This document shows positions 36,418-45,382 of a stretch of DNA of 64,000 nt, one piece after another; within the stretch, counting starts at the first letter, position 1; each line of letters begins with the position of its first letter. The translations under genes and the position numbers were made by a program. The notes under the pieces are model-generated. The model was given only the letters and a program-made list of their open reading frames with translations, did no database searches and was not told the origin of the DNA. Source of the stretch: Deltaproteobacteria bacterium (GTDB taxonomy: Bacteria; UBA10199; JACPAL01). Where the stretch lies: NCBI GenBank assembly GCA_016180845.1, contig JACPAK010000003.1, positions 1-64,000 on the forward strand. The letters run 5' to 3'.

Positions 36418-37521
36418 CTACTTCTTTTCAAAAAGAGCCTTGTATTCCCCATACCCCTCTTTTTCCAAAGACTCCTTAGGGATAAAACGAAGCGAGGCGG
36501 AGTTTATACAATAACGGAGACCGGTTGCCTGCCTGCCGTCAGGCAGGGTGCGAGGACCATCAGGGAAAAGATGCCCGAGATGGGACCCCGCCTTCCGACT
36601 CTTGACCTCAGTCCGGACCATAAAATGACCCTGATCTTCCTTTTCTATAATGTTCTCGGGGTTTAAGGGCCTTGTAAAACTGGGCCACCCGGTTCCTGAA
36701 TCAAATTTATCGAAGGAACTGAAAAGAGGCTCGCCGGAGATAATATCGACATAGATCCCCTCTCTCTTGTTATCCCAATACTCGTTTTGAAACGGGAGCT
36801 CAGTCCCGCTACATTGCGTGACCTCATATTGGAGGGGGGTTAATGTTTTTCTTAAATCATCACCCGAACGTTCTCTGCATTCTCCCTCGCCCCACGTCTC
36901 TTCCAAATAATCATCCCGACCGGAATGGGATCGATAGAGGGAATATCGAAATGGGTTTTTTCTGGAATAGTCCTGATGGTATTCCTCCGCGCGGTAAAAA
37001 TGCCCCACCGGCAGGATCGGAGTGACAATCGCCTTCTGAAACCTGCCGGAATGGCTCAACTCTTTTTTCGATTTTTCAGCAAGTTTTCTCTGCTCGTCGT
37101 CATGATAAAAGATCGCCGTCCTATACTGGCTTCCCCGATCGATAAACTGCCCTCCCGAATCGGTCGGATCGATCTGACGCCAGAAAAAATCGAGGAGTTC
37201 TGAATAGGAGATCTCCTTTGAATCGAAGGTCACCTGAATCGCCTCGTAATGGCCTGTTGTCCCACGAGAGACCTCTTCGTATGTCGGATCCTCTTTCTGA
37301 CCTCCGATATAACCGGAGGCAACCTCCTTGACCCCCTTCAATTCATGAAAGGCATGCTCGACACACCAGAAACAACCACCGGCAAATGTCGCCTGAGTTA
37401 AGACAGAAAATCCCTTTTGAAGTGCCATCGGTCTCTCCATCCCCTTTTGCATCTCCATCTTACAGGAGAGACTCAGGATGATCATCAGAAATACCGTGGA
37501 GACAAGTCTTTTCATTTTCAT
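36418..37521 (-). CDS. msrAB: Fused methionine sulfoxide reductase A/B, lipoprotein
   Basis: 367 residues from the ATG at 37521 (GGGGGAG upstream). A lipoprotein-type leader ([20 protein letters not shown]) targets it to the periplasm. The MsrA domain has [11 protein letters not shown] with the catalytic Cys, and [16 protein letters not shown]. The MsrB domain has SGTGWPSF and the catalytic Cys in [11 protein letters not shown], and lacks the zinc CXXC pairs. Together they repair both epimers of oxidised methionine. The DNA at 36528-36547 is a palindrome that inserts TLPDGRQA just before TGLRYC. It is divergent from yggS across a 31-base gap that holds a hairpin. Confidence 0.93.
   Translation of the reverse strand: MKMKRLVSTVFLMIILSLSCKMEMQKGMERPMALQKGFSVLTQATFAGGCFWCVEHAFHELKGVKEVASGYIGGQKEDPTYEEVSRGTTGHYEAIQVTFDSKEISYSELLDFFWRQIDPTDSGGQFIDRGSQYRTAIFYHDDEQRKLAEKSKKELSHSGRFQKAIVTPILPVGHFYRAEEYHQDYSRKNPFRYSLYRSHSGRDDYLEETWGEGECRERSGDDLRKTLTPLQYEVTQCSGTELPFQNEYWDNKREGIYVDIISGEPLFSSFDKFDSGTGWPSFTRPLNPENIIEKEDQGHFMVRTEVKSRKAGSHLGHLFPDGPRTLPDGRQATGLRYCINSASLRFIPKESLEKEGYGEYKALFEKK
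36528..36547. repeat. Palindrome inserted in frame in msrAB
   Basis: CCTGCCTG and CAGGCAGG face each other around CCGT. In other MsrB proteins DGP is followed within a few residues by TGLRYC. Here extra residues encoded by the palindrome separate them. Confidence 0.75.
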
Positions 37522-37529
37522 CGCTCCCC

Positions 37530-37548
37530 CTCTTAGTGTAAGAGAGGG
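37530..37548. repeat. CTCTTA-GTG-TAAGAG hairpin between msrAB and yggS
   Basis: CTCTTAGTGTAAGAGAGGG differs by one base from a copy at 55569-55587. The hairpin fills the divergent gap, and its right arm provides the GAGGGAG ribosome binding site of yggS. Confidence 0.75.
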
Positions 37549-37552
37549 AGTT

Positions 37553-38344
37553 ATGTTAAACAAGCCCCCCCCGGAAGGGGGCGTTACTCAGGGCCTTGAA
37601 GAGATCAAAGCCCGGATCGAATCTGCCTGTCACCGTTCTAAACGCTCGGTATCCGAGATCAGATTAATTGCGGTGGCCAAAGGTCAACCGGTGGAAAAGA
37701 TAGCTGAGGCGATTCGAGCTGGCGTTACCGATATCGGTGAGAATTACGTGCAGGAGATGTTGGAGCATCGGGAAGCTATTGGTAAGAGCGGGTGGCTCGG
37801 GTCGGGCGCCCGCCCGCGCGCAACGGGTGAGCACGGGTGGGCGGAACCCGAGACAGGACCCGCTCTAATTCACTGGCACTTCATCGGACACTTACAAAAA
37901 AACAAGGTCAGAAAAATCATCGATGACGTCGAACTGATCCATGCCGTTGATTCCCCCTCCCTCGTGCAGGAGATCCACAATCAGGCCAAGAAGGTCGGCA
38001 AGGAACAATCGATTCTCCTCGAAATCAATCTCGGTCAGGAGGAATCAAAGTCAGGATTTCCCTATTCAGATGAACTGTTTGATCTGATTCCACAAATAAA
38101 CGAACTCGATTCCGTCTTGCTGAGAGGCCTCATGGTGATCCCCCCTTTTGACGAGGATCCAGAGAAGACCCGCCCCTTTTTCCGACATCTGCGAGAGATA
38201 CGAGACAAAATTAATTCTAGAAAACTCTACAAAAACCAACTAACAGAGCTCTCGATGGGGATGACACACGATTTCGAGGTCGCGATTCAGGAGGGGGCGA
38301 CGATGGTGAGGATCGGGACGGGAATTTTTGGGCCACGATTATGA
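37553..38344 (+). CDS. yggS: YggS-family PLP-homeostasis protein with in-frame palindromic insert
   Basis: 263 residues from the ATG at 37553, which follows GAGGGAG. A PLP-binding alanine-racemase-like barrel protein: [10 protein letters not shown] with the PLP Lys, [43 protein letters not shown] and the glycine-rich end [13 protein letters not shown]...[10 protein letters not shown]. YggS members control PLP levels and amino-acid pools. Between EHREAIGKS and LIHWHF about 25 residues come from the palindromic element at 37785-37866. It is the first gene of yggS-proC-yggT, with an ATGA overlap to proC. Confidence 0.95.
   Translation: MLNKPPPEGGVTQGLEEIKARIESACHRSKRSVSEIRLIAVAKGQPVEKIAEAIRAGVTDIGENYVQEMLEHREAIGKSGWLGSGARPRATGEHGWAEPETGPALIHWHFIGHLQKNKVRKIIDDVELIHAVDSPSLVQEIHNQAKKVGKEQSILLEINLGQEESKSGFPYSDELFDLIPQINELDSVLLRGLMVIPPFDEDPEKTRPFFRHLREIRDKINSRKLYKNQLTELSMGMTHDFEVAIQEGATMVRIGTGIFGPRL
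37785..37866. repeat. 82-base palindromic element inside yggS
   Basis: Outer arms AGAGCGGGT (37785-37793) and ACCCGCTCT (37858-37866), inner arms CTCGGGT and ACCCGAG. It contains CGCGCGCAACGGGTGAGCAC, the exact complement of the core in the carotenoid-gene element at 30041-30060. Confidence 0.88.
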
Positions 38345-39165
38345 AAAAAACAAAAATAAAACTCGGTTTCATCGGCTGCGGCAACATGGGTCAGGCGCTT
38401 GTCACCGCGCTCATAAAGAAAAAAATATTCAAGGGCTCAGAAATCGGTGCCACAACACTTCACCCTGAAAAGAAGCGGCTCCTTCGAAAAAAATACAAGA
38501 TTCAACTCTTCGATACCAACGCAGAGTTGGCACAATCCGCACCGCTGATCCTGCTCGCCGTAAAACCACAACAGATGAAAGAGGTCCTGCAGGAAATCGC
38601 CGCCGTGATCACCCCAAGACATCTCGTGATCACGATTGCTGCTGGCCTCGATACCCTTTTTTATCTCCGCTTTCTCCCAAAAGGGACCCGACTGATTCGG
38701 GCAATGCCGAATACACCAAGCCTCCTCGGGATGGGAGCCACCGGCCTTTTCTCAGCGCCCTCCGCAAAAAAATCAGATCGCCAATTGGCGCTCAAGATTT
38801 TTTCCGCCGTCGGCAAGGCGCTCTTTATCCCTCAGGAAGAATGGCTCGATATTGTGACAGCACTCTCTGGGGCCGGACCTGCCTTCGTCTATCATTTTAT
38901 TGACTCCATGATTAAAGGGGCGACACAGCTCGGTCTCCCGGAAGAAATTGCCCGCCCCCTTTTTCTTGAAACGGTCAAGGGGGCGGTTGAAATGATAAGG
39001 TCTGTTAAAGAGCCGATCGACGTCTTAATATCACGAGTCGCCTCGAAGGGGGGGACGACAGAGGCGGGACTTAATCTTATGAGGGAAAAAGGTTTTGCTG
39101 AAATTCTGAGACAAACGGTCGAGGCAGCAACAAACCGAGCAAAGGAGCTCCGAGGCCAAACATGA
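38341..39165 (+). CDS. proC: Pyrroline-5-carboxylate reductase
   Basis: 274 residues. The NAD(P)-binding start reads LGFIGCGNMGQALVTALI. LLAVKPQQMKEVL, RAMPNTPSLLGMGATGLF and the C-terminal proline-binding block LSGAGPAFVYHFIDSM with SKGGTTEAGL are all diagnostic. It catalyses the last step of proline synthesis. It overlaps yggS by 4 bases and yggT by 4 bases, a common trio in bacteria. Confidence 0.97.
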   Translation: MKKTKIKLGFIGCGNMGQALVTALIKKKIFKGSEIGATTLHPEKKRLLRKKYKIQLFDTNAELAQSAPLILLAVKPQQMKEVLQEIAAVITPRHLVITIAAGLDTLFYLRFLPKGTRLIRAMPNTPSLLGMGATGLFSAPSAKKSDRQLALKIFSAVGKALFIPQEEWLDIVTALSGAGPAFVYHFIDSMIKGATQLGLPEEIARPLFLETVKGAVEMIRSVKEPIDVLISRVASKGGTTEAGLNLMREKGFAEILRQTVEAATNRAKELRGQT

Positions 39166-39476
39166 CCTTTTTAGGCTATCTCGTTCTTACTGTCGCCAGA
39201 ATCCTTGGATTCTTCATTGATATCTACACATTCATCGTTGCGATTGCGGTCATTATCAGCTGGGTAAATCCTGACCCCTATAACCCGATTGTCCGCTTCC
39301 TCCACCTCGCTACAGAGCCGGTTTTTCGAAGGGTAAGACGCCTGATCCCCTCCTCTATTTTCTATCGAACACGAATCGATTTCTCTCCATTAATCGTCTT
39401 TATCTTATTGATTATATTAGAGACTTTCGTCATTGGCCTCCTGAGGGAACTAGCAAACTCGTTGTTATCAAAATAA
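39162..39476 (+). CDS. yggT: YggT-family membrane protein
   Basis: 104 residues with two or three membrane helices and the family core FIVAIAVIISWVNPDPYNPI, followed by FLHLATEPVFRRVRRLIPS. Its function is poorly known; roles in osmotic stress and in cell or plastid division have been suggested for homologues. Last gene of the yggS-proC-yggT operon. Confidence 0.92.
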   Translation: MTFLGYLVLTVARILGFFIDIYTFIVAIAVIISWVNPDPYNPIVRFLHLATEPVFRRVRRLIPSSIFYRTRIDFSPLIVFILLIILETFVIGLLRELANSLLSK

Positions 39477-39523
39477 GAAGAAACTGTTGATAAGATCTTG
39501 GAACGCTAAAAGATTCGTTGATT

Positions 39524-39538
39524 TGGCAAGGTTATTGC
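39524..39538 (+). promoter_or_regulatory. Sigma-54 promoter of the kinase/FHA operon
   Basis: TGGCAAGGTTATTGC on the plus strand fits the sigma-54 pattern TGGCAC-N5-TTGC, with GG at 39525-39526 and GC at 39537-39538 exactly 12 bases apart. It lies about 70 bases before the gene at 39610. The operon includes a sigma-54 activator, so self-activation is plausible. Confidence 0.65.
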
Positions 39539-39609
39539 CTTAGAATGGAGACAAAAGTCCCAGTCGTCGGTGGGGACAAAAAACCCACGGGGATTATCCG
39601 AGAATTAAT

Positions 39610-40023
39610 ATGCCGATTGACCGTTTAATCCATACTGATCCAAACCTCCGTCGCGTTGGAGGTGTCTTGGATCAACCCGACAAGAGGCAACAACAGCAAC
39701 AAGAAAAACAAAAAGATAAATTTGAAAAAAAACCGTCTCTCTTGAAAAGAATCCTGGCGATGGATGGAAGCAGAAGGAGAGGCACAAGCCTCCTGGGACA
39801 AAAACCGAAGAGATTGACCCTTCCGACTCAGAGGGGTCCGGCTCATGATTCTTTAGAAGAGGAAGAAGGAAGCCTGACCTTTACAGAACGAATCCTTGTC
39901 CTTTGGGGGATTTTAGGGAAAGATGGCAAACCTCGGCCGGGAGTGATCCTAACTTACGTGTTAATTCTCGGCATGTTTCTCGGGGCCTCATTCTTAATCA
40001 TTGGGATGATTCTATGGCAGTAG
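39610..40023 (+). CDS. Hypothetical protein with C-terminal membrane helix, regulator-linked
   Basis: 137 residues. A charged Gln/Lys-rich segment (DKRQQQQQEKQKDKFEKK) and a basic middle precede one C-terminal membrane helix (VILTYVLILGMFLGASFLII). Its start is weakly supported by a ribosome binding site. It overlaps the Ser/Thr kinase gene by 10 bases and is the first gene after the sigma-54 promoter, so it probably acts with the kinase. No family recognised. Confidence 0.6.
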   Translation: MPIDRLIHTDPNLRRVGGVLDQPDKRQQQQQEKQKDKFEKKPSLLKRILAMDGSRRRGTSLLGQKPKRLTLPTQRGPAHDSLEEEEGSLTFTERILVLWGILGKDGKPRPGVILTYVLILGMFLGASFLIIGMILWQ

Positions 40024-42521
40024 AGGATGTAAAAGGGGCAGAGAAAGAAGAATCTTCATTCGAGCCAAAACCGTTTGGCCGCTATGTCCTTTTGGACAAA
40101 TTAGCTGTTGGTGGAATGGCGGAGATTTACAAGGCGAAGACCTACGGTGTCGATGGTTTTGAAAAACTCCTCGCCATCAAGAGAATCCTTCCTCATTGCG
40201 CCGCAGACAAAGAATTCATCAGCATGTTGATTGATGAGGCGAAACTTACCGTCCTCCTCTCCCATGCCAATATCGTCCAGGTTTTTGATCTGGGAAAAGT
40301 TGGCGATGACTATTTCATCTCGATGGAATTCATCAATGGCACCAATCTGCGCGAGGTCATGACCCGATTGGCTCAAAAAGGAGAAAAACTGCCGGAAGAG
40401 ATCGCCGTCTATATCATGAGCGAATGTTGCAAGGGGCTCGATTATGCCCATCGAAAAACCGACTATCAGGGAATTCCATTGAACATCGTCCACCGGGACA
40501 TCAGCCCCCAAAATATTCTTGTTTCTTTTGAAGGTGAAATAAAAATCGTCGATTTTGGAATTGCGAAGGCGGCGATGAATGTTTCCCACACGATGGCCGG
40601 CATTCTGAAAGGGAAAATCGCCTACATGTCTCCAGAACAGGCTTTGGGAAAACCGATTGATCACCGAACGGATATCTTTTCGGCAGGGGTTGTCCTCTAC
40701 GAGATGTTGACCGGGGAAAAACTGTTTACGGGAGAAACACAGTTTGAAGTCTTAAACAAGATTCGAACAACCCGTCTCAACACCACAATGCTCCCCGAAC
40801 AACTTCCCGCCTCAGTCAAGGCGATCCTCTGCAAGGCCCTCGCTTACAATCCAAAAGATCGCTATCAAAGCGTGGGAGATTTTCAGCTCGATCTGACGAA
40901 ATTCCTTTATTCCTCATTTATCGATTTTTCACCGAGACATCTCGCCTCCCTGCTCCAAAAAATGTTCTCAAAAGAGATCGCCAGAAAAGCGGCCATCCCT
41001 CAACTCGACGACAAGACAAGGTCCGTCCTGATCAAGCAGGCAGAGCAAGAAGACATCATGGTTCATGGAAGCTCTCAGCCACGGGCAGCGGTGACGCAAA
41101 AAACGGCGGTTTCCGGGATCTATTCCCTCCCCGGAGTCAAAAAGGCAGGGCGAATGGCGATCGGTCTCGGCATCCTGGCCGCTGCAGCCGGTCTTGGTTA
41201 CTTCGGCTATCAATTTTTCAAACCGGAGGCAAAACGAGAGGTGGTTGTTCAAAAAACAACACCGGTTCAAAAAGAGAGGACACCGCCACCAGCGGCTCCA
41301 GAGGCGGTCGATATCGGAAGTTTCCGGGTAGCAACGAATCCCTCCGGCGCCCAGATATTTTTGAACGATGCCGATACCGGACTGACAACCCCCTCCACAC
41401 TCCAGAAACTCCCGTTGGGAAGGGAATACGAAATCCGGCTTGTGAAAAAACAGTATAAGGAATTCAAAAAGAAATTTGCCCTCATGACGACCGAACCGAT
41501 CCTGATTGATGAGCCTCTCGAGGCGTTGCCACTTGGCGTTATCGATATCAGCTCGTCACCCGCCGGCGCCAAGATCTTCCTTGATGGTCAAAATACCGGG
41601 AAGGCCACTCCCTCGAAAATCGAAAATCTTCATGTCCCGAAGGATTATCAGATCAAATTGGCATTAGAGGGGCATGCCGACTGGTTTGGAGGGGTTCAGG
41701 TCAAAGATCTGGAACCGGTAAAGCTGATTGCAACACTGACGAATCTTCCCAAAATCGAACAACCCTCTGCCCCTCCCCCCTCAACTGCAGAAAAACCCAA
41801 GGCAGCTCGATACGGGAAATTGGATATTCGATCCAACCCTTCTCAGGCAAAAATTCTTCTCGATGGAAAAGATACCGGAGAAGTAACCCCTTCCACTTTT
41901 GACCAGCTTGAAGCAGGCAGAAAACTCAACGTCACCCTGCAGAAAGAGGGATATGAAGCCTGGAGTCGTCGAGGCCTTACCATCAAGGGAAATGAGACCG
42001 CTAATGTCAGCGCCTCTCTCAACCCGGAAATTAAAGAGGAGGCAAAACCGGAGCCGCATACTCCCACAACAGCGGCGATCGGCGGAAAACCGGCATCACT
42101 TAAATTGGATTCGGAACCGTCAGGGGCCGATGTTTATGTCAATGCTGAGTTCAAGGGAACAACACCCGTCACGGTTACCAGTATTCCTGCAGGTGCCGTG
42201 AAGCTTTTGATTTCGAAACAAGGCTACTTGCGTTATTCATCGAATATCACGCTCGATGCCGGGGAATTGAAATCATTGGGGACAATCCAGCTCCAAGGCC
42301 TCTTCGGAGAAATCAGCATCAATTCAACTCCTCCACGGGCCAATATCTATTTCGACGGAGATATGATCCCCCCCAAGACACCGGTCACAATCAACAAAGT
42401 CCCACGAGACCGCAAGCATACCATTCGCATTCAGCTCGATGGCTACGAACCTTGGGAAACGACCGTGGATCTCAGCTCGGAAGGAAATAAAAAATACAAT
42501 GCTGTTTTGGAAAAAAAATGA
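40014..42521 (+). CDS. Membrane Ser/Thr protein kinase with five PEGA repeats
   Basis: 835 residues from the ATG at 40014; an earlier ATG at 39903 lies inside the previous gene. The kinase domain has the Gly-rich loop (LAVGGMAEIYKAK), the catalytic loop VHRDISPQN (His160), DFGIAKA and the MSPEQ anchor. A membrane helix near residues 380-400 (MAIGLGILAAAAGLGYFGY) leads to five tandem PEGA domains, each with a P(S/A)GA-like core and a LDG or NDA turn (GSFRVATNPSGAQIFLND; GVIDISSSPAGAKIFLDG; GKLDIRSNPSQAKILLDG; ASLKLDSEPSGADVYVN; GEISINSTPPRANIYFDG). The PEGA part should be periplasmic and sense the envelope. The FHA gene follows 12 bases later and is a likely target. Confidence 0.93.
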   Translation: MAVEDVKGAEKEESSFEPKPFGRYVLLDKLAVGGMAEIYKAKTYGVDGFEKLLAIKRILPHCAADKEFISMLIDEAKLTVLLSHANIVQVFDLGKVGDDYFISMEFINGTNLREVMTRLAQKGEKLPEEIAVYIMSECCKGLDYAHRKTDYQGIPLNIVHRDISPQNILVSFEGEIKIVDFGIAKAAMNVSHTMAGILKGKIAYMSPEQALGKPIDHRTDIFSAGVVLYEMLTGEKLFTGETQFEVLNKIRTTRLNTTMLPEQLPASVKAILCKALAYNPKDRYQSVGDFQLDLTKFLYSSFIDFSPRHLASLLQKMFSKEIARKAAIPQLDDKTRSVLIKQAEQEDIMVHGSSQPRAAVTQKTAVSGIYSLPGVKKAGRMAIGLGILAAAAGLGYFGYQFFKPEAKREVVVQKTTPVQKERTPPPAAPEAVDIGSFRVATNPSGAQIFLNDADTGLTTPSTLQKLPLGREYEIRLVKKQYKEFKKKFALMTTEPILIDEPLEALPLGVIDISSSPAGAKIFLDGQNTGKATPSKIENLHVPKDYQIKLALEGHADWFGGVQVKDLEPVKLIATLTNLPKIEQPSAPPPSTAEKPKAARYGKLDIRSNPSQAKILLDGKDTGEVTPSTFDQLEAGRKLNVTLQKEGYEAWSRRGLTIKGNETANVSASLNPEIKEEAKPEPHTPTTAAIGGKPASLKLDSEPSGADVYVNAEFKGTTPVTVTSIPAGAVKLLISKQGYLRYSSNITLDAGELKSLGTIQLQGLFGEISINSTPPRANIYFDGDMIPPKTPVTINKVPRDRKHTIRIQLDGYEPWETTVDLSSEGNKKYNAVLEKK

Positions 42522-42533
42522 GGAGGTCATTTA

Positions 42534-43940
42534 ATGGATCCGAAACCTGTTACTGTTGATGTCGACACACAACTGATCGGGAAAGAAGATCAAAAAGATG
42601 TCGTCTTTCAACGTAAATGCCAATTGGTTGTTATTGAAGGATCCGGCAAGGGAAAGAAATTCCCGCTCTCAAGATCCAAGTTTCAGGTGGGGAAAAAAGA
42701 AACAAATGACATGGTGGTTGATGACAAGACGGTCTCAAGAAATCATCTGGAAATTGTTCAGTCAGAAGATCGCTATCTCTTGAGAGATCTTGAAAGCACC
42801 AACGGCACCTATATCAATGACATTCGCGTCAAGGAGGCGTTCCTGTCTCCGGGTGACGTGATCCGACTTGGAAAAACCAGGATCGAATTTACCGCTTTCG
42901 ACGAGAAAGTTCAGATCGAGCCGTCTACGAAGGAGGAGTTCGGTCCTCTGCGCGGTCGGTCTCGAAAGATGCGCCAGATCTTCAGCATCCTCGAAAAAAT
43001 CTCACCGACAAACGCCACGGTCATTATCGAGGGAGAAACCGGAACAGGAAAAGATGTGGTCGCCCGGGCGATCCATGAGTACAGCCCACGCAAAAACAAG
43101 CTGTTTGTCGTCTTCGACTGTGGAGGCGTGGCAGAAAACTTGATTGAGAGCGAACTTTTTGGGCATGTGAAGGGGGCCTTTACGGGAGCCGTTTCGAGTC
43201 GACGCGGGGCCTTCGAAGAGGCGAATGGAGGGACAATTTTCCTGGATGAAATCGGCGAGCTCTCGCTCGACCTCCAACCAAAACTTCTGAGGGCCCTCGA
43301 ACAACGTGAAGTCAAAAAGGTCGGGGCGAATGATTCGGCCCCGATCGATGTGCGTGTCATCTGCGCGACAAATCGTAATCTTCGCAAAGAGGTCAGCGAA
43401 GGACGATTCCGGGAAGACCTTTACTATCGGTTGTCGGTTGTAAAGATTAACGTCCCTCCGCTTCGGGAACGTCCGGACGATATTGGCCCTCTCATCGAAC
43501 ATTGCCTGGCGACCAACAAATTTAATCTGAAACCGGATGGATCCCTTCGGGTCACCCGTGTCGACGATGACGCCCTTAAAATGCTGTCGCGATACCAGTG
43601 GCCCGGGAACGTCCGTGAGCTGATCAACATACTTGAGAGAATGGTCCCGCTCGTCGAGGGAAACACGATCGCAGGACAACATGTTTCTTATGTTTTTGAG
43701 CAAATCGAAAAAGAGGATGATGAGGCGACGGAACGAATGCCGGTCGATATGGGACTTCCCTTCAAGGAGGCGAAGCAAAAAATCGTTGAGGGGTTTGAAA
43801 AAGACTATCTCGCCGCCCTCCTCCGCAGAAACAATTACAATATCTCGAAGACCGCGCGTGAGGCGGGCATTGATCGAAAGCATATTCGAAATCTGCTTAA
43901 GAAGTACGGGATCCTCGGGGACGTGGAGGAGGGGGAGTAG
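42534..43940 (+). CDS. FHA-domain sigma-54 activator
   Basis: 468 residues. An N-terminal FHA domain (GRKK-like start VGKKETNDMVV, then VSRNHLEIVQ and LESTNGTYIND) replaces the usual receiver. The AAA+ domain has Walker A GETGTGKD, the sigma-54 contact loop GAFTGA and Walker B GGTIFLDEIGEL. A Fis-type HTH ends the protein (NISKTAREAGIDRKHIRNLLKKYG). FHA domains bind phosphothreonine, so the upstream PEGA kinase probably controls it. GAGG lies before the ATG. Its end overlaps the convergent chaperone gene by 44 bases. Confidence 0.93.
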   Translation: MDPKPVTVDVDTQLIGKEDQKDVVFQRKCQLVVIEGSGKGKKFPLSRSKFQVGKKETNDMVVDDKTVSRNHLEIVQSEDRYLLRDLESTNGTYINDIRVKEAFLSPGDVIRLGKTRIEFTAFDEKVQIEPSTKEEFGPLRGRSRKMRQIFSILEKISPTNATVIIEGETGTGKDVVARAIHEYSPRKNKLFVVFDCGGVAENLIESELFGHVKGAFTGAVSSRRGAFEEANGGTIFLDEIGELSLDLQPKLLRALEQREVKKVGANDSAPIDVRVICATNRNLRKEVSEGRFREDLYYRLSVVKINVPPLRERPDDIGPLIEHCLATNKFNLKPDGSLRVTRVDDDALKMLSRYQWPGNVRELINILERMVPLVEGNTIAGQHVSYVFEQIEKEDDEATERMPVDMGLPFKEAKQKIVEGFEKDYLAALLRRNNYNISKTAREAGIDRKHIRNLLKKYGILGDVEEGE

Positions 43941-44490
43941 CAGGCTTCCTCATCCTCTGCCGCATCTCCAAATTTCTCTTCAACGCTATCACGAGTGAAC
44001 GGGCACGATTCGCCCAGAGACTCTTCCCTTCCGAATCGAGGACGATTGCATTCCGAAAATCCTCAGCCGCCTTTCGGAAGTTTTTATGCTTGAGATAGAT
44101 CTCCCCGCGATTCACAAAAACGCAGAGATCCTTCGGATTTAGACGATAGGCCCGCGTGTATTCCACTACGGCATCGACGTAACGTCCCATTTTTTGGTAA
44201 ACCCCCCCGAGCGCGGTATGATAGTAGGGATTCGCATTGTCGACGGCGATAAGCGTCTCGAAAATCTTCATCGCCTCCTGATAGCGGCCATACTTGTATT
44301 TGAAGTATCCTATCTCGGCAAGACGCATCAGTTTTTTCTTGGGAAATCGGGCGAGATCGGAGATCGAAAGCCGGCCCCTGGCAAATTTGTAAAAAAGTTC
44401 CGTCAGGAAACGTTTTCGTTCCGGATTTGGATCGAGAACGCGTCCTCGGTCGTCTTCTTCGAAGGGTCGTCTTGTTTCGTCAAGAGGCAT
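43897..44490 (-). CDS. TPR chaperone of LcrH/SycD type
   Basis: 197 residues. Three tetratricopeptide repeats in the class II type III chaperone style: IGYFKYKYGRYQEAMKIFETL, YYHTALGGVYQKMGRYVDAV and VEYTRAYRLNPKDLCVFVNR, followed by IYLKHKNFRKAAEDFRNAI. Such chaperones hold translocator proteins before export. It is the last gene of the operon 48787-43897 and is related to the 45383-45961 product; the preceding translocator-like gene is its likely client. It has a basic C-terminal tail and a charged N-terminus. Confidence 0.75.
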   Translation of the reverse strand: MPLDETRRPFEEDDRGRVLDPNPERKRFLTELFYKFARGRLSISDLARFPKKKLMRLAEIGYFKYKYGRYQEAMKIFETLIAVDNANPYYHTALGGVYQKMGRYVDAVVEYTRAYRLNPKDLCVFVNRGEIYLKHKNFRKAAEDFRNAIVLDSEGKSLWANRARSLVIALKRNLEMRQRMRKPATPPPPRPRGSRTS

Positions 44491-44497
44491 CGAAGGT

Positions 44498-45379
44498 TTA
44501 GCCTCTGAAATTCGCTATTATCTGTTTCTGGGTCTCCTGCAAACTCCCCAAGATCGATTGTGTCATATTATCGACCTGGTCCAGCTTCTGCTTGAGGCTC
44601 TGAATTCCAAAACTGGCAATTCCCATATAGCTCGTATTTTTGGAAAGCTCCGCATTCGCCTTCGCAATCTCTGCAGTCGAGGCACCGGTGAGATCCATAC
44701 GGGCGGTCGACTGATCGAGTTGATCAATCTGATTTCGATACACCTCCATCGCCTTTTTCAGTTTTTCACCATAGTAATCGGTCGTTCTATACGCCATCGT
44801 GAAGACAGCCGCCAAGACGGCGGTCTCCGGATCGACAGAGGCTATCGTGAGAATTTTCTGATACTCTTCGTCTCTCTTCCCCTTCTGTTCATTGATCTCG
44901 GTCATGAAAACCTGATCGAAGATATCGAGGTCGCCAACAGGAACATCCGCACCTGGCGTCGCTCCACGGTTACTCACATAATCCTGGGCCCGCTCAATCA
45001 AATTATTCAGGTCACCCGCCGACTGGATCCCTATCCCCTTCCCTCCCTTGTTCAACGCCCTCTGAATCTCCTCATAAAGGCTCCCCAAGGCCTGCTCCTC
45101 TTGCAACTCAACAGGCTGAAGACTCTCGATCTCTTCCCGAATCTCATCAAACTCAGGGATCTCTCCGGAAAGCGATTTGATCTTTTCGGTGTATTCCAGG
45201 GAATGCAGCTTGGCCCCTTGCGAAGAGAAAAACTGCGAGAGGAGACGGAGATCCTGAAGGACTGTCTTTGGAACCTGAAGATCCCGGTAAAATTCGGGAC
45301 TCGCAATCGGAAGATCGACTCTGGATGCGGGGGTTTCCAGTTGGTGATCTGTTCGAAAAGATGTCGGATCTACTGGCAT
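44498..45379 (-). CDS. Helical type III translocator/tip-like protein
   Basis: 293 residues, mostly helical, without a signal peptide. The C-terminal 120 residues (ETAVLAAVFTMAYRTTDYYGEK; LKKAMEVYRNQIDQLDQSTAR; SFGIQSLKQKLDQVDNMTQSI) have the same size and heptad pattern as the ends of 46018-47583 and 47576-48787, though with low identity. It lies between two LcrH-type chaperone genes, which suggests a secreted substrate. Not recognised as a named family. Confidence is for a real gene; the role is inferred from context. Confidence 0.7.
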   Translation of the reverse strand: MPVDPTSFRTDHQLETPASRVDLPIASPEFYRDLQVPKTVLQDLRLLSQFFSSQGAKLHSLEYTEKIKSLSGEIPEFDEIREEIESLQPVELQEEQALGSLYEEIQRALNKGGKGIGIQSAGDLNNLIERAQDYVSNRGATPGADVPVGDLDIFDQVFMTEINEQKGKRDEEYQKILTIASVDPETAVLAAVFTMAYRTTDYYGEKLKKAMEVYRNQIDQLDQSTARMDLTGASTAEIAKANAELSKNTSYMGIASFGIQSLKQKLDQVDNMTQSILGSLQETQKQIIANFRG

Positions 45380-45382
45380 AAA

